The position numbers and the translations under genes were made by a program. Below the pieces are notes generated by a model, which saw only the letters and a list, made by a program, of their open reading frames with translations, was not told the DNA's origin and searched no databases. A stretch of 64,000 nucleotides of DNA from Candidatus Dormiibacterota bacterium (GTDB lineage: Bacteria > Chloroflexota > Dormibacteria > Dormibacterales > Dormibacteraceae): contig JAMXLM010000036.1 of NCBI GenBank assembly GCA_024280995.1, positions 33,850-97,849 of the forward strand. Direction: 5' to 3'. Shown here piece after piece: positions 26,589 to 34,969 of the stretch. The number at the start of each line of letters is the position of its first letter. The stretch's first letter is position 1.

Positions 26589-28526
26589 GTGATCCTGGGA
26601 TACCTCGGCGCCGGAGCGCTTCTGGCCGGCCTCGTGCTCGGCGGGTTCTCGGCGCTGCTGTCCTTCTGGGCAGGTGCGCGCGAAAGCGCGGTCTTCATCC
26701 AGGTCGGCCGGCGCGCCTTCTACGCCGCCACGGCGATGACGCTGCTGGCCGCGGTGCTGCTCGAGACGGGCCTGCTGACTCACGACTTCTCGCTGGCCTA
26801 CGTCGCCGAGCACACGGACCTGAGCACGCCCATCGCGCTCGTCGCGGCCGGCTTCTACGGCGGGCAGGAGGGATCGCTCCTCTACTGGACGCTGATCCTG
26901 GGTCTGCTCGGAAGCGCCTCGCTCGTGGCGAGCGCGGTGTTGGGCGGCAGGGTGGCCGCGTACGCGACCGGGATACTGGCCACCCTCCTGACCTTCTTCC
27001 TCTTCGTGCTCGCGGTCGTCGCCAGCCCGTTCGAGCTGCTGTCGGTGACGCCGCCCGACGGCCTTGGTCTCAACCCGGTGCTCCGCGACGGCGGGATGCT
27101 GATCCACCCGCCCGTCGTGCTCGCCGGCTTTGCCGCCTTCGCGATCCCGTTCGCGTTTGCGTGCGCCGCATTGCTCGCGGGGCGAGCCGACAGCGCATGG
27201 ATCGCCCACACGCGGCGTTTTGCGCTGCTCGCGTGGGGACTCCAGACATCGGGCCTGCTGCTCGGCATGTGGTGGGCGTACCACGTGCTCGGATGGGGCG
27301 GCTACTGGGGCTGGGACCCCGTCGAGAACGTCGCCTTGATGCCGTGGCTGGCGACCACCGCGTATCTGCATTCCGCGCAGGTCCAGGAGAAGCGCGGCCG
27401 CCTGCGAGCCTGGAACTTCGGCCTCGTGATCCTCGCCTTCCTGCTGGTCGTGTTCGGCACGTTCATCGTCCGGAGCGGCGTCGTTCCGTCCGTTCACACG
27501 TTTGCGATCAGCGCCATCGGCCCGTGGTTCCTCGCGTTCCTCGGCGTGTGCATCGCGTTCTCCGCCGTCCTGCTGGGGACCAGGGCGAGCTCGCTCGGGA
27601 CCGCCTCCGGCCGGCCCGCCGAGGCTGTTTCGCGTGAAGGCGCCTTCGTGCTCCAGAACGTGCTCCTGATCGGGGTGATAGCCGTCGTGTTCTGGGGCAC
27701 CGTGCTGCCGCTGGTCTCGGGGATGTTCGGTCTCGAGCGCGTCGTCAGCGCGCCGTACTACGAGCGGGCGGCGGCGCCGCTGCTCGCCGCCGTCCTTGCC
27801 TTGATGGCGATCGGTCCTTTGCTGCCGTGGCGGCATGCGGGACGGCCCACGCTCCGTGCCCTGCGCTGGCCGGGCGCGGCTCTTGCGCTGACTCTCGTGA
27901 TGATGCTCGGGGCGGGGGTCAGGTCGGTAGCGGCCCTCATCGCGCTGCCGCTGGCCGCGGCGGCGGCTGCCACGGTGTTCACCGAGTACGGGCGCGCGCT
28001 GATGCGCAAGCCGGAGGCAATCCTCCGCGGCCGCCGGCGTTATGGCGCCTATCTCGCGCACCTGGGCCTGGTCGTGGTCGCGGTCGGGCTCGCCGCGTCG
28101 CACGTCGCTCAGCAGGAGAAGGACGTGACCCTCACCCCGGGCCAGCAGGTGAGCGTCGCCGGCTACACGCTCACCTACACCGGCTCGGAGCAGCGCCAGG
28201 ACGGCGACCACACCGACTTCATCGCGGGCATGAGGTTCGGCGATCAGACCCTGGAACCGTCGCGTGCGACGTATGCGGGTCTCGGCGGTCAGGCCCTTAC
28301 CCACGTCGCCATCTCGACGACACCGGTGGCCGACGTCTACGTCGTGCTGGCGGACACGGGCTCCGACGGGTCGGCGTCGTTCCGGGTCTTCGTCAACCCA
28401 TTGGTGACCTGGATCTGGGCGGGCGGCGCGGTGATCATCCTGGGCGTCTTGCTCGGCAACGCCGGCGCGCCCAGCCTGCAGCCGGAGTTGGCAAGACGCC
28501 GCGTCGCGGCTACTCTCAGTCTCTAG
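26589..28526 (+). CDS. ccmF: Cytochrome c maturation heme lyase CcmF
   Basis: GGQEGSLLYWTLIL, WWAYHVLGWGGYWGWDPVENVALMPWLATTAYLHS (WWD motif). Confidence 0.95.
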   Translation: MILGYLGAGALLAGLVLGGFSALLSFWAGARESAVFIQVGRRAFYAATAMTLLAAVLLETGLLTHDFSLAYVAEHTDLSTPIALVAAGFYGGQEGSLLYWTLILGLLGSASLVASAVLGGRVAAYATGILATLLTFFLFVLAVVASPFELLSVTPPDGLGLNPVLRDGGMLIHPPVVLAGFAAFAIPFAFACAALLAGRADSAWIAHTRRFALLAWGLQTSGLLLGMWWAYHVLGWGGYWGWDPVENVALMPWLATTAYLHSAQVQEKRGRLRAWNFGLVILAFLLVVFGTFIVRSGVVPSVHTFAISAIGPWFLAFLGVCIAFSAVLLGTRASSLGTASGRPAEAVSREGAFVLQNVLLIGVIAVVFWGTVLPLVSGMFGLERVVSAPYYERAAAPLLAAVLALMAIGPLLPWRHAGRPTLRALRWPGAALALTLVMMLGAGVRSVAALIALPLAAAAAATVFTEYGRALMRKPEAILRGRRRYGAYLAHLGLVVVAVGLAASHVAQQEKDVTLTPGQQVSVAGYTLTYTGSEQRQDGDHTDFIAGMRFGDQTLEPSRATYAGLGGQALTHVAISTTPVADVYVVLADTGSDGSASFRVFVNPLVTWIWAGGAVIILGVLLGNAGAPSLQPELARRRVAATLSL

Positions 28527-28528
28527 CG

Positions 28529-28618
28529 ATGGCGATCATCGTCGCGACCCTGCTGCTGTTCCTGGTGGGGCCGTTTGTGCTCTGGCCCCTGCTGAAGACC
28601 CCGCCGGAGCAACCGTGA
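28529..28618 (+). CDS. 29-aa single-TM ORF between ccmF and ccmA
   Basis: MAIIVATLLLFLVGPFVLWPLLKTPPEQP; TGA overlaps ccmA GTG (GTGA). Confidence 0.5.
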   Translation: MAIIVATLLLFLVGPFVLWPLLKTPPEQP

Positions 28619-29259
28619 GCCTGGTCGTCGGCAACGGCATCACGCATTGGTTCGGCCGGGAGCTGGCCCTCGAAGGAGTCGACCTCGTCATCGACACAGG
28701 CGAGCACATGGCGGTCCTCGGCGACAACGGGGCCGGCAAGACCACCTTGCTGCGGATCCTATCCACGATGCTCAGGCCCACGTCCGGCCGGCTGCAGATC
28801 GCCGGGCTCGACGCCGTGAAGGAGCGGCGCCGCTTGCGCCATTACCTCGGCTACGTCGCGCATGCGACCGGCCTTTACCCGGCCCTCACGGCGGCCGAGA
28901 ACCTCGAGTTCTTTTGCGACCTCCAGGAGGTCGCCAGGACGCGTGTCGAGGAAGCGCTCGACGTGGTCGGCCTCGTGCCCATGGCCAAGCGACGTGCAGG
29001 CGAGCTTTCGCGCGGGATGCAGCAACGCCTCGCGATCGCGCGCGCGATCCTGCACGAGCCTCGGCTGCTCATTCTCGACGAGCCCGACACGAGCCTCGGC
29101 GACGACGCCGCCGATCTTCTGACCCGTGTCATGCGCGACAAGACGGTCGTCATGGCGACGCACGACCACGCCCTCGCCAACCGCCTGTGCCAGCGCACCC
29201 TCATCCTGCGACACGGCCGGTCGCACGGCACCGCAAGCCGCCTCCACGTGGTGAAGTGA
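28615..29259 (+). CDS. ccmA: Heme exporter ATP-binding protein CcmA
   Basis: AVLGDNGAGKTTLLRILSTMLRPTSG, ELSRGMQQRLAIARAILHEPRLLILDEPDTSL. Confidence 0.92.
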   Translation: MSLVVGNGITHWFGRELALEGVDLVIDTGEHMAVLGDNGAGKTTLLRILSTMLRPTSGRLQIAGLDAVKERRRLRHYLGYVAHATGLYPALTAAENLEFFCDLQEVARTRVEEALDVVGLVPMAKRRAGELSRGMQQRLAIARAILHEPRLLILDEPDTSLGDDAADLLTRVMRDKTVVMATHDHALANRLCQRTLILRHGRSHGTASRLHVVK

Positions 29260-29918
29260 ACCCGGTCCGCGTGGCCTTCGCGGTCTTTCGCAAGGACGTG
29301 AGGTCCGAGTGGCGCACGCGCGAGATCGTGCCTGCGCTGGCTCAGTTCATCGTGCTTGCCCTGCTGATCGGCAATTTCGGTTTCGTGATCGACAGGACGA
29401 ATGCCGCGAACATCGCACCCGGCATCTTGTGGCTCGCGCTGGTGTTCGCCGGCCTCGTCGCGTTTGGGCGTACCTTCGCCGCGGAGCGTGAGCAGGCGTC
29501 GCTGGACGCGATGCTCATGACCCCCGCATCGCCGGTGGCGATCTTCGCCGGCAAGGCGTTGGCCGCCACCGCCCTGCTCATCGTCTGCGAGGCTGTTCTG
29601 CTTCCCGCGCTCGCGATCTTCTTCGGGACACCGCTCAGCGCAGACGTGGTCTTCGCGGTGCTCCTTGCGACCATCGGGATGGCGGCACTCGGCGTGATGT
29701 TCGCCGCGATCGTGGCCAGGGTCCGCGCGCGCGAGCTCATGCTGCCCCTGCTGACGCTTCCGCTCTGGATTCCGTTCGTCATCGCCGGTGGCACGGCGGT
29801 GCAGTCCGCGATGGGGCTGCCGGGCAACTACCAGGAGGCCATCGGCCTGCTCATCGACTTCGACATACTGTTCGTCGTGCTCACGTCGTTGGCCGCTCGC
29901 TTCGTGCTCGATGAATAG
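29256..29918 (+). CDS. ccmB: Heme exporter membrane protein CcmB
   Basis: FAVFRKDVRSEWRTREIVPALAQFIVLALLIGNFGF..., six hydrophobic segments; between ccmA and ccmC. Confidence 0.92.
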   Translation: MNPVRVAFAVFRKDVRSEWRTREIVPALAQFIVLALLIGNFGFVIDRTNAANIAPGILWLALVFAGLVAFGRTFAAEREQASLDAMLMTPASPVAIFAGKALAATALLIVCEAVLLPALAIFFGTPLSADVVFAVLLATIGMAALGVMFAAIVARVRARELMLPLLTLPLWIPFVIAGGTAVQSAMGLPGNYQEAIGLLIDFDILFVVLTSLAARFVLDE

Positions 29919-30606
29919 GTACGAAAAATGGGCGGCGGGGGCCGTCGCTCTGATGCTCGTCGCGGGCGCGGCGATCTTCTTCTACGCCCCGACCGACTAC
30001 CTGCAGGGACCGGTTCAGCGGATCTTTTACCTGCACGTCAGCTCGGCGATCGCGGCTTATGGCTGCTTTGCCGTGGTGCTGCTCGGCGGGTTGATCTACC
30101 TGCGCAACGAGAACGCTGTCGCCGACCGCTTCGCCCGCGCGGGCGCGCTGGTAGGAGTGATCTTCACCACGATCACCCTCGTGATGGGGATGCTCTGGGC
30201 CAAACCCATCTGGGGCACCTTCTGGACCTGGGACGCACGCCTGACCTCGACGCTCGTGCTGTGGATCATCTACGTGGGCTACCTGCTCGTGCGCCGGCTC
30301 GCTGAGCCGGGCCGCCAGGCCGCGCGGCTCGCGGCCGTCGTCGGCATCTTCGGTTTCATCGACGTGCCGATCGTGCACTTCAGCGTCACGTGGTGGCGGA
30401 CGCAGCACCCGGGACCGGTCATCGTCAACGACGCGCTGCCGGCGGCGATGCTGGGCACGTTCCTCTTCACCATGGCCTGCACGCTCGTGCTGGCGGGCGT
30501 GATGGTGTGGATCCGCTACCGTATCGAAACCCTTCAGGACGAGAAGCTCCACCTCGCGGAACCGGTGCAGGTCGTGACCGCTCGAGAGCCGGAGCCCGTG
30601 CCGTGA
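29911..30606 (+). CDS. ccmC: Heme exporter protein CcmC
   Basis: QRIFYLHVSSAIAAY, WGTFWTWDARLTSTLVLWIIYVGYL (WWD-type motif). Confidence 0.95.
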   Translation: MNRYEKWAAGAVALMLVAGAAIFFYAPTDYLQGPVQRIFYLHVSSAIAAYGCFAVVLLGGLIYLRNENAVADRFARAGALVGVIFTTITLVMGMLWAKPIWGTFWTWDARLTSTLVLWIIYVGYLLVRRLAEPGRQAARLAAVVGIFGFIDVPIVHFSVTWWRTQHPGPVIVNDALPAAMLGTFLFTMACTLVLAGVMVWIRYRIETLQDEKLHLAEPVQVVTAREPEPVP

Positions 30607-30716
30607 GCTACCTCATTCCGGCGTACGTGTTCGCCGTCGTGGTGCTGGGCGGCTACCTCCTCTATTCCCTCCGCAAGCTCAGGGAGCTGGAACGGCCGAC
30701 ACAGACGAAGCGGTAA
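30603..30716 (+). CDS. ccmD: CcmD-like small membrane protein
   Basis: SYLIPAYVFAVVVLGGYLLYSLRKLRELERPTQTKR directly after ccmC with GTGA overlap. Confidence 0.8.
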   Translation: MSYLIPAYVFAVVVLGGYLLYSLRKLRELERPTQTKR

Positions 30717-31828
30717 TCGTCGGAGCCGGCCCGGCCGGCGACGCGGTTGCGGCCGGCCTTCGGGACGGCGGGTTCGCGGGCAAGATCTCGCTCATAGGGG
30801 CGGAGCTGGAGCGTCCCTACGAGCGGCCCTACCTGAGCAAGGAGTTCCTGCTCGGCAAGGTCGGGCGAGACGGGTTGCCGCTCCGACCGAAAGCGCAGTA
30901 CGAGCAGCTGGCCATCGACCTCGAGCTGGGGCGCAAGGTCGTCGACCTCGGCCTCGAGGATCGGCGGGTGCTGCTCGAAGACGGCGGCACGATCGGCTGG
31001 GACATCCTGTGCCTCGCGACCGGCTCGGACTCGCGCAGGCTCCCGGGATTCGAGGACGCGCTCTACCTCCGCGACCTGGACCAGGCCGTGCGGCTGAAGG
31101 AGCGACTCGACGAAGGTGGTGCGCTCGACATCCTCGGCGCGGGGTTCATCGGCTGTGAGGTGGCCGCGGCCGCGGCGCAGAAGGGCCTCAGGGTCCGCGT
31201 CTTCGAGGCGCTGGCTCAGCCGCTCGTCCGCGTCCTCGGGCCCGAGCTCGGCGCGTACCTCGCCGGGGCGCATCGGGAGCACGGCGTGGAAATGCGCCTC
31301 AACACAACGACCTCGACCGCCGACCTGGTCGCGGTCGGTTCAGTGCCCCGAACCATGGACGGACCCGAGCTCGACAACGGGATCGCCGTCGACCAGTCGG
31401 GCAGGACCTCCATCCCGAGCGTGTTCGCCGCCGGCGACGTGACGCGGTTCTTCCACCCGCTCTATCAGTCGCGCATTCGCGTCGAGCACTTCCAGACCTC
31501 GGAGCGCCAGGGGTTCGCGGTGGGAAGGACGATGGCGGGCGCTCCGACTGACTACACCGAGGTCCCGTGGTTCTGGTCCGACCAGTACGACCTCAACATC
31601 CAGTACGTGGGCGCGGGGCTCGCCTGGGATTCAACCGTCACCCGCGGCGACTTCGGCAAGCCGCCCTTCACGGTCTTCTACCTGGCCGGCGGCGCGCTGA
31701 TCGCGGCGACCGGGATCAATGATCACCACACCATCGCGCGCGTGCGCCGGGTCATGGAGGCCCGGAAGAGCGTCACGACTCAGCAGCTGGAAGATCCGTC
31801 GTTCGACCTGCGGCGAGCGCTTGCCTGA
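30713..31828 (+). CDS. FAD/NAD(P)-dependent oxidoreductase, ferredoxin-reductase type (5' end unresolved)
   Basis: VIVGAGPAGDAVAAGLRDGGFAGKISLIGAELERPYERPYLSKEFLLG, LDILGAGFIGCEVAAAAA, SVFAAGDVTRF. Confidence 0.85.
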   Translation, partial: VIVGAGPAGDAVAAGLRDGGFAGKISLIGAELERPYERPYLSKEFLLGKVGRDGLPLRPKAQYEQLAIDLELGRKVVDLGLEDRRVLLEDGGTIGWDILCLATGSDSRRLPGFEDALYLRDLDQAVRLKERLDEGGALDILGAGFIGCEVAAAAAQKGLRVRVFEALAQPLVRVLGPELGAYLAGAHREHGVEMRLNTTTSTADLVAVGSVPRTMDGPELDNGIAVDQSGRTSIPSVFAAGDVTRFFHPLYQSRIRVEHFQTSERQGFAVGRTMAGAPTDYTEVPWFWSDQYDLNIQYVGAGLAWDSTVTRGDFGKPPFTVFYLAGGALIAATGINDHHTIARVRRVMEARKSVTTQQLEDPSFDLRRALA

Positions 31829-32372
31829 GCCGCGGGGCCAGGCCGTAGACGATCCGTTCCGTCAGTCCCCAGACCACGCTCCGCTCATGGGCGAGGTAGC
31901 GAAACCGCCAGGTCCCGTCGGAAACCTGCCACTCCGCGTCGTCCAGCAACCGGTCGAGCGGGATCGCCAGCACGCCTTCGAGCTCGCGCGGATCGTGCAC
32001 GAACGACTCGACCGGATCGGGCAGGTGCGCGATGAAGGGCACCACGGAGAAGTTGGTGACGGCTGCGTAGATGGGATCACCGGCGCCCAGCGGCTCGAGC
32101 CGTCCGACCGGCACCCCGATCTCCTCCGCCACCTCGCGCTGCGCCGCCTGCCACGCCGACTCGCCCTCCTCGACCCCGCCTCCCGGCAGCGCGACCTGGC
32201 CGGGATGGTCGCGGAGGTCGGCGCGGCGGCGCACGAACGGTACCGTCCAGCGCCCCGCGGCCCGGTAGAGGACGAACGTCACGGCGGCGTGCCGGGCGCC
32301 CTTTCTGAACTCGCCCCACCCGTCGACGGGCTTGAACAGGTGTTCGATCTGTAGCAGAAAACGGTCGTTCAT
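31773..32372 (-). CDS. NUDIX hydrolase (CoA pyrophosphatase-like)
   Basis: GGGVEEGESAWQAAQREVAEEIGV Nudix box. Confidence 0.9.
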   Translation of the reverse strand: MNDRFLLQIEHLFKPVDGWGEFRKGARHAAVTFVLYRAAGRWTVPFVRRRADLRDHPGQVALPGGGVEEGESAWQAAQREVAEEIGVPVGRLEPLGAGDPIYAAVTNFSVVPFIAHLPDPVESFVHDPRELEGVLAIPLDRLLDDAEWQVSDGTWRFRYLAHERSVVWGLTERIVYGLAPRLRQALAAGRTTDLPAAES

Positions 32373-32413
32373 GAGGCTTTCGGCAGCGGGTAAGCTAGGA
32401 GACGAACCCCCCG

Positions 32414-32764
32414 ATGATCGATCACACAAGCAGCCGCATCGAGCAGCAGTTGAGCGCGACGATCCGGAACAACCGCCGTCGTTACGCCTTCCACACCATG
32501 CTCAAAGCCACCGACCGAATCCTATGGCTCCTCGAGGAGATGAACCGAGACGGGGTCAAGACCGTTCCCAAGCGGGTCCGGGCTGACATCCAGCGGACCG
32601 TCGAGGACATGCCCGAGAACATCCGGGAGCCGTTCCGCGACACCACCGTCGTGCAGCAGACGCTCGACAACCTGTTCGAGATCCAGGAGCGCCTTTTCCG
32701 GTGGCGCTACCCGGACTGGCACGACTGGGACCCTGACCCGGAGATGGAGACCGCGGCCAGCTAG
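32414..32764 (+). CDS. Hypothetical protein
   Basis: Intact ORF MIDHTSSRIEQQLSATIRNNRRRYAFHTML...; no recognised domain. Confidence 0.6.
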   Translation: MIDHTSSRIEQQLSATIRNNRRRYAFHTMLKATDRILWLLEEMNRDGVKTVPKRVRADIQRTVEDMPENIREPFRDTTVVQQTLDNLFEIQERLFRWRYPDWHDWDPDPEMETAAS

Positions 32765-32770
32765 GTCCCG

Positions 32771-33553
32771 CTAGGACCCGGTCAGGACCGTCAGGAAAAG
32801 GTCGGTCGCGTAGGCGGTCAGGAAGCCCAGGAGCAAGCCCCATGCGAAGTTCTGCGGGGTGCTGATCCGCCGCCCGAGGTTGAACAGCTCGTTCAGGACG
32901 TAGAGCAGGGCGCCGGCGGCGACCGCCAGGAACGCGATCGAGAAGTAGCTCGACGTCGCCAGGTAGCCGATCCACGTGCCGATGAACGTGGGCCCGCCGC
33001 CGATCAGGCCGGCGAGGAGGAGGAAGCTCCACGGCGCGGGTCGCTGCTCCGTCGTCATCGGGGCGGCGATGCCGAAGCCTTCGGTGATGTTGTGGAGCGC
33101 AAACCCGATCGCCAGCACGCCGGTGAACGCGATGGCGCCGACGTGTGCGGACTCTCCGATCGCCAGGCCTTCGGAGAGGTTGTGGAGGCCGAGGCCGGTG
33201 GCGATGGCGAGCGTCAGCGACTGCGCCGACGGGTTGGCGGTGCCGTGGCGGAGGTGGCTGAAGACGCTGCGGTTGAAGTACACCAGGCCGAGCAGCCCGA
33301 CGCCGATGCCGAGCGCGAAGATCACGGCCATGATCGCGAAGGTGGTTCGTTTCCCGTCCAGCGCCGCGGCCTCGACCGGCCCGCCCGCGTGGCTCAGGAT
33401 GTCCCACAGCAGGAAGACGAGGATGCCGGTCGCGAACGCGGTGAGAAACCCCTGGACAGGCTTCGGAAGGCCGCGCATGCGCGCGACGGGAAGCCCGATG
33501 AAGACGCTTCCGCCGGCGACGGCTCCGAGTAAGACGGCGCCCCACTGGGTCAT
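32771..33553 (-). CDS. ZIP family metal transporter
   Basis: ATGLGLHNLSEGLAIG and GFALHNITEGFGIA (HN.xEG motifs in TM4/TM5). Confidence 0.9.
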   Translation of the reverse strand: MTQWGAVLLGAVAGGSVFIGLPVARMRGLPKPVQGFLTAFATGILVFLLWDILSHAGGPVEAAALDGKRTTFAIMAVIFALGIGVGLLGLVYFNRSVFSHLRHGTANPSAQSLTLAIATGLGLHNLSEGLAIGESAHVGAIAFTGVLAIGFALHNITEGFGIAAPMTTEQRPAPWSFLLLAGLIGGGPTFIGTWIGYLATSSYFSIAFLAVAAGALLYVLNELFNLGRRISTPQNFAWGLLLGFLTAYATDLFLTVLTGS

Positions 33554-33584
33554 AGTTGTCTCACGAGGTTAGTACGCTCAAAAG

Positions 33585-34313
33585 ATGCAGTTAGATCAGT
33601 CTAACGGCGCCGGCAAGGAGCCCTCCGAGGTCGTCTCTCGCTATCTCGAGGCGATCTACTACATGTGGTCGGAGAAGGAGCCCCTTCGAAGCTCGCGCCT
33701 TGCCGACTGGCTCAGCGTCAGCCGGCCCACCGTCGCGGTGGGGCTGAGGCGGATGACACGGGACGGCCTGGTCCGCATGAACAGCCGCAAGGAGATCGAG
33801 CTCACCGACGCCGGAATGCGGTCCGCGGAGGCAATCGTGCGACGCCACCGGATCATGGAGCGCTGGCTGACGGACGCCCTGGGCCTGGACTGGGTGACCG
33901 CCGACGCCGAGGCGGCGCGCCTGGAGCACGCGGTCTCCGATGTCGTCGAGCGGCGACTCTACGAGGTGCTCGGGCGGCCGAAGACCTGCCCTCACGGCAA
34001 TCCCATCCCCGGCTACACCGAGCCCGTGGAGCGTGAGGTCCGGCTCTCGTCGCTGCGCGAGGGCGACCGAGCGTCCATCACGAGGGTCTCGGAGGTGGCG
34101 GAACGAGAGGCGCCACCGCTGCTCGCTTACCTCCATCAGCGTGACCTGACGCCCGGGCGGGAGATCGTCGTCAAGGAAACCGACGAGGTGGGAAAGACAC
34201 TGGCGGTGAACGTCGCAGGCAGGGTCGTCACCCTGAGTGACGCGACGGCGTCAAAAGTGTGGGCGGTTCCGGCGCCAGGCCGAAGAGGAGGACGCGATGC
34301 ACGCGTCAGATGA
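33585..34313 (+). CDS. DtxR/MntR-family metal-dependent transcriptional regulator
   Basis: VVSRYLEAIYYMWSEKEPLRSSRLADWLSVSRPTVAVGLRRMTRDGLV, DDA-type HAVSDVVERRL, CPHGNPIPG, C-terminal FeoA-like domain. Confidence 0.92.
   Translation: MQLDQSNGAGKEPSEVVSRYLEAIYYMWSEKEPLRSSRLADWLSVSRPTVAVGLRRMTRDGLVRMNSRKEIELTDAGMRSAEAIVRRHRIMERWLTDALGLDWVTADAEAARLEHAVSDVVERRLYEVLGRPKTCPHGNPIPGYTEPVEREVRLSSLREGDRASITRVSEVAEREAPPLLAYLHQRDLTPGREIVVKETDEVGKTLAVNVAGRVVTLSDATASKVWAVPAPGRRGGRDARVR
33590..33605. promoter_or_regulatory. Candidate DtxR/MntR-type operator
   Basis: Inverted repeat GTTAGA-TCAG-TCTAAC inside codons 2-7 of the regulator and next to the divergent ZIP promoter. Confidence 0.6.
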
Positions 34314-34554
34314 CACACCGCTTTCCGAGTTCCTGATCGACACCGCGATCGTCCGCGGGACCATCAACGGCAGCAACGACGAAAGCTTCGTGCGCGGCCG
34401 GATCGCGACCTTCGTTTCGGTGCTCGGCATGTTCGTCATCGCCTACGTCGCGGCGGCGTCGCAACTCCTGGTGCTGCTGTTCGCCGTCCCCGTCCTGTGG
34501 ATCGGCGCCTGGCTCTACGCCGAACGTCCGGGCTTCATGTTCAGCAAACGCTAG
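34297..34554 (+). CDS. Small hypothetical membrane protein
   Basis: MHASDDTPLSEFLIDTAIVRGTINGSNDESF... two hydrophobic helices. Confidence 0.6.
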   Translation: MHASDDTPLSEFLIDTAIVRGTINGSNDESFVRGRIATFVSVLGMFVIAYVAAASQLLVLLFAVPVLWIGAWLYAERPGFMFSKR

Positions 34555-34952
34555 GCCGTCTGCGGTGACGTGCAGAAGGCGCACTTGCGAGCGTCGATCG
34601 GGATCTCGCTGAGGCACTCCGGGCACTTCTTGGTCGTCGGGTCGGCGGGCGGCTCCTTGCGCGAGCGTTCGATGAGCGCCGTGTATGGGACTACGACGAA
34701 GAAGTAGATCACCGCGGCGATGATCACGAACGCGATGACGACGTTGATGAAGTCGCCATACAGGAACTTGCTGTTGTTGACCGTGAAGTAGAGGTTCGAG
34801 AAGTCGGGCTTGCCGCCGAGGGCGGCGATCAGCGGCGTCACCAGGTCCTTCACAAACGACGTCACGACAGCACCGAACGCGACGCCGATGACGACCGCGA
34901 TGGCGAGGTCGACAACGTTGCCGCGCAACAGGAACGCCTTGAATCCCCGCAT
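34551..34952 (-). CDS. mscL: Large-conductance mechanosensitive channel
   Basis: MRGFKAFLLRGNVVDLAIAVVIGVAFGAVVTSFVKDLVTPLIAALGGKPDF, CPECLSEIPIDARKCAFC tail. Confidence 0.95.
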   Translation of the reverse strand: MRGFKAFLLRGNVVDLAIAVVIGVAFGAVVTSFVKDLVTPLIAALGGKPDFSNLYFTVNNSKFLYGDFINVVIAFVIIAAVIYFFVVVPYTALIERSRKEPPADPTTKKCPECLSEIPIDARKCAFCTSPQTA

Positions 34953-34969
34953 CGAGCTTCCTCTCCTTA

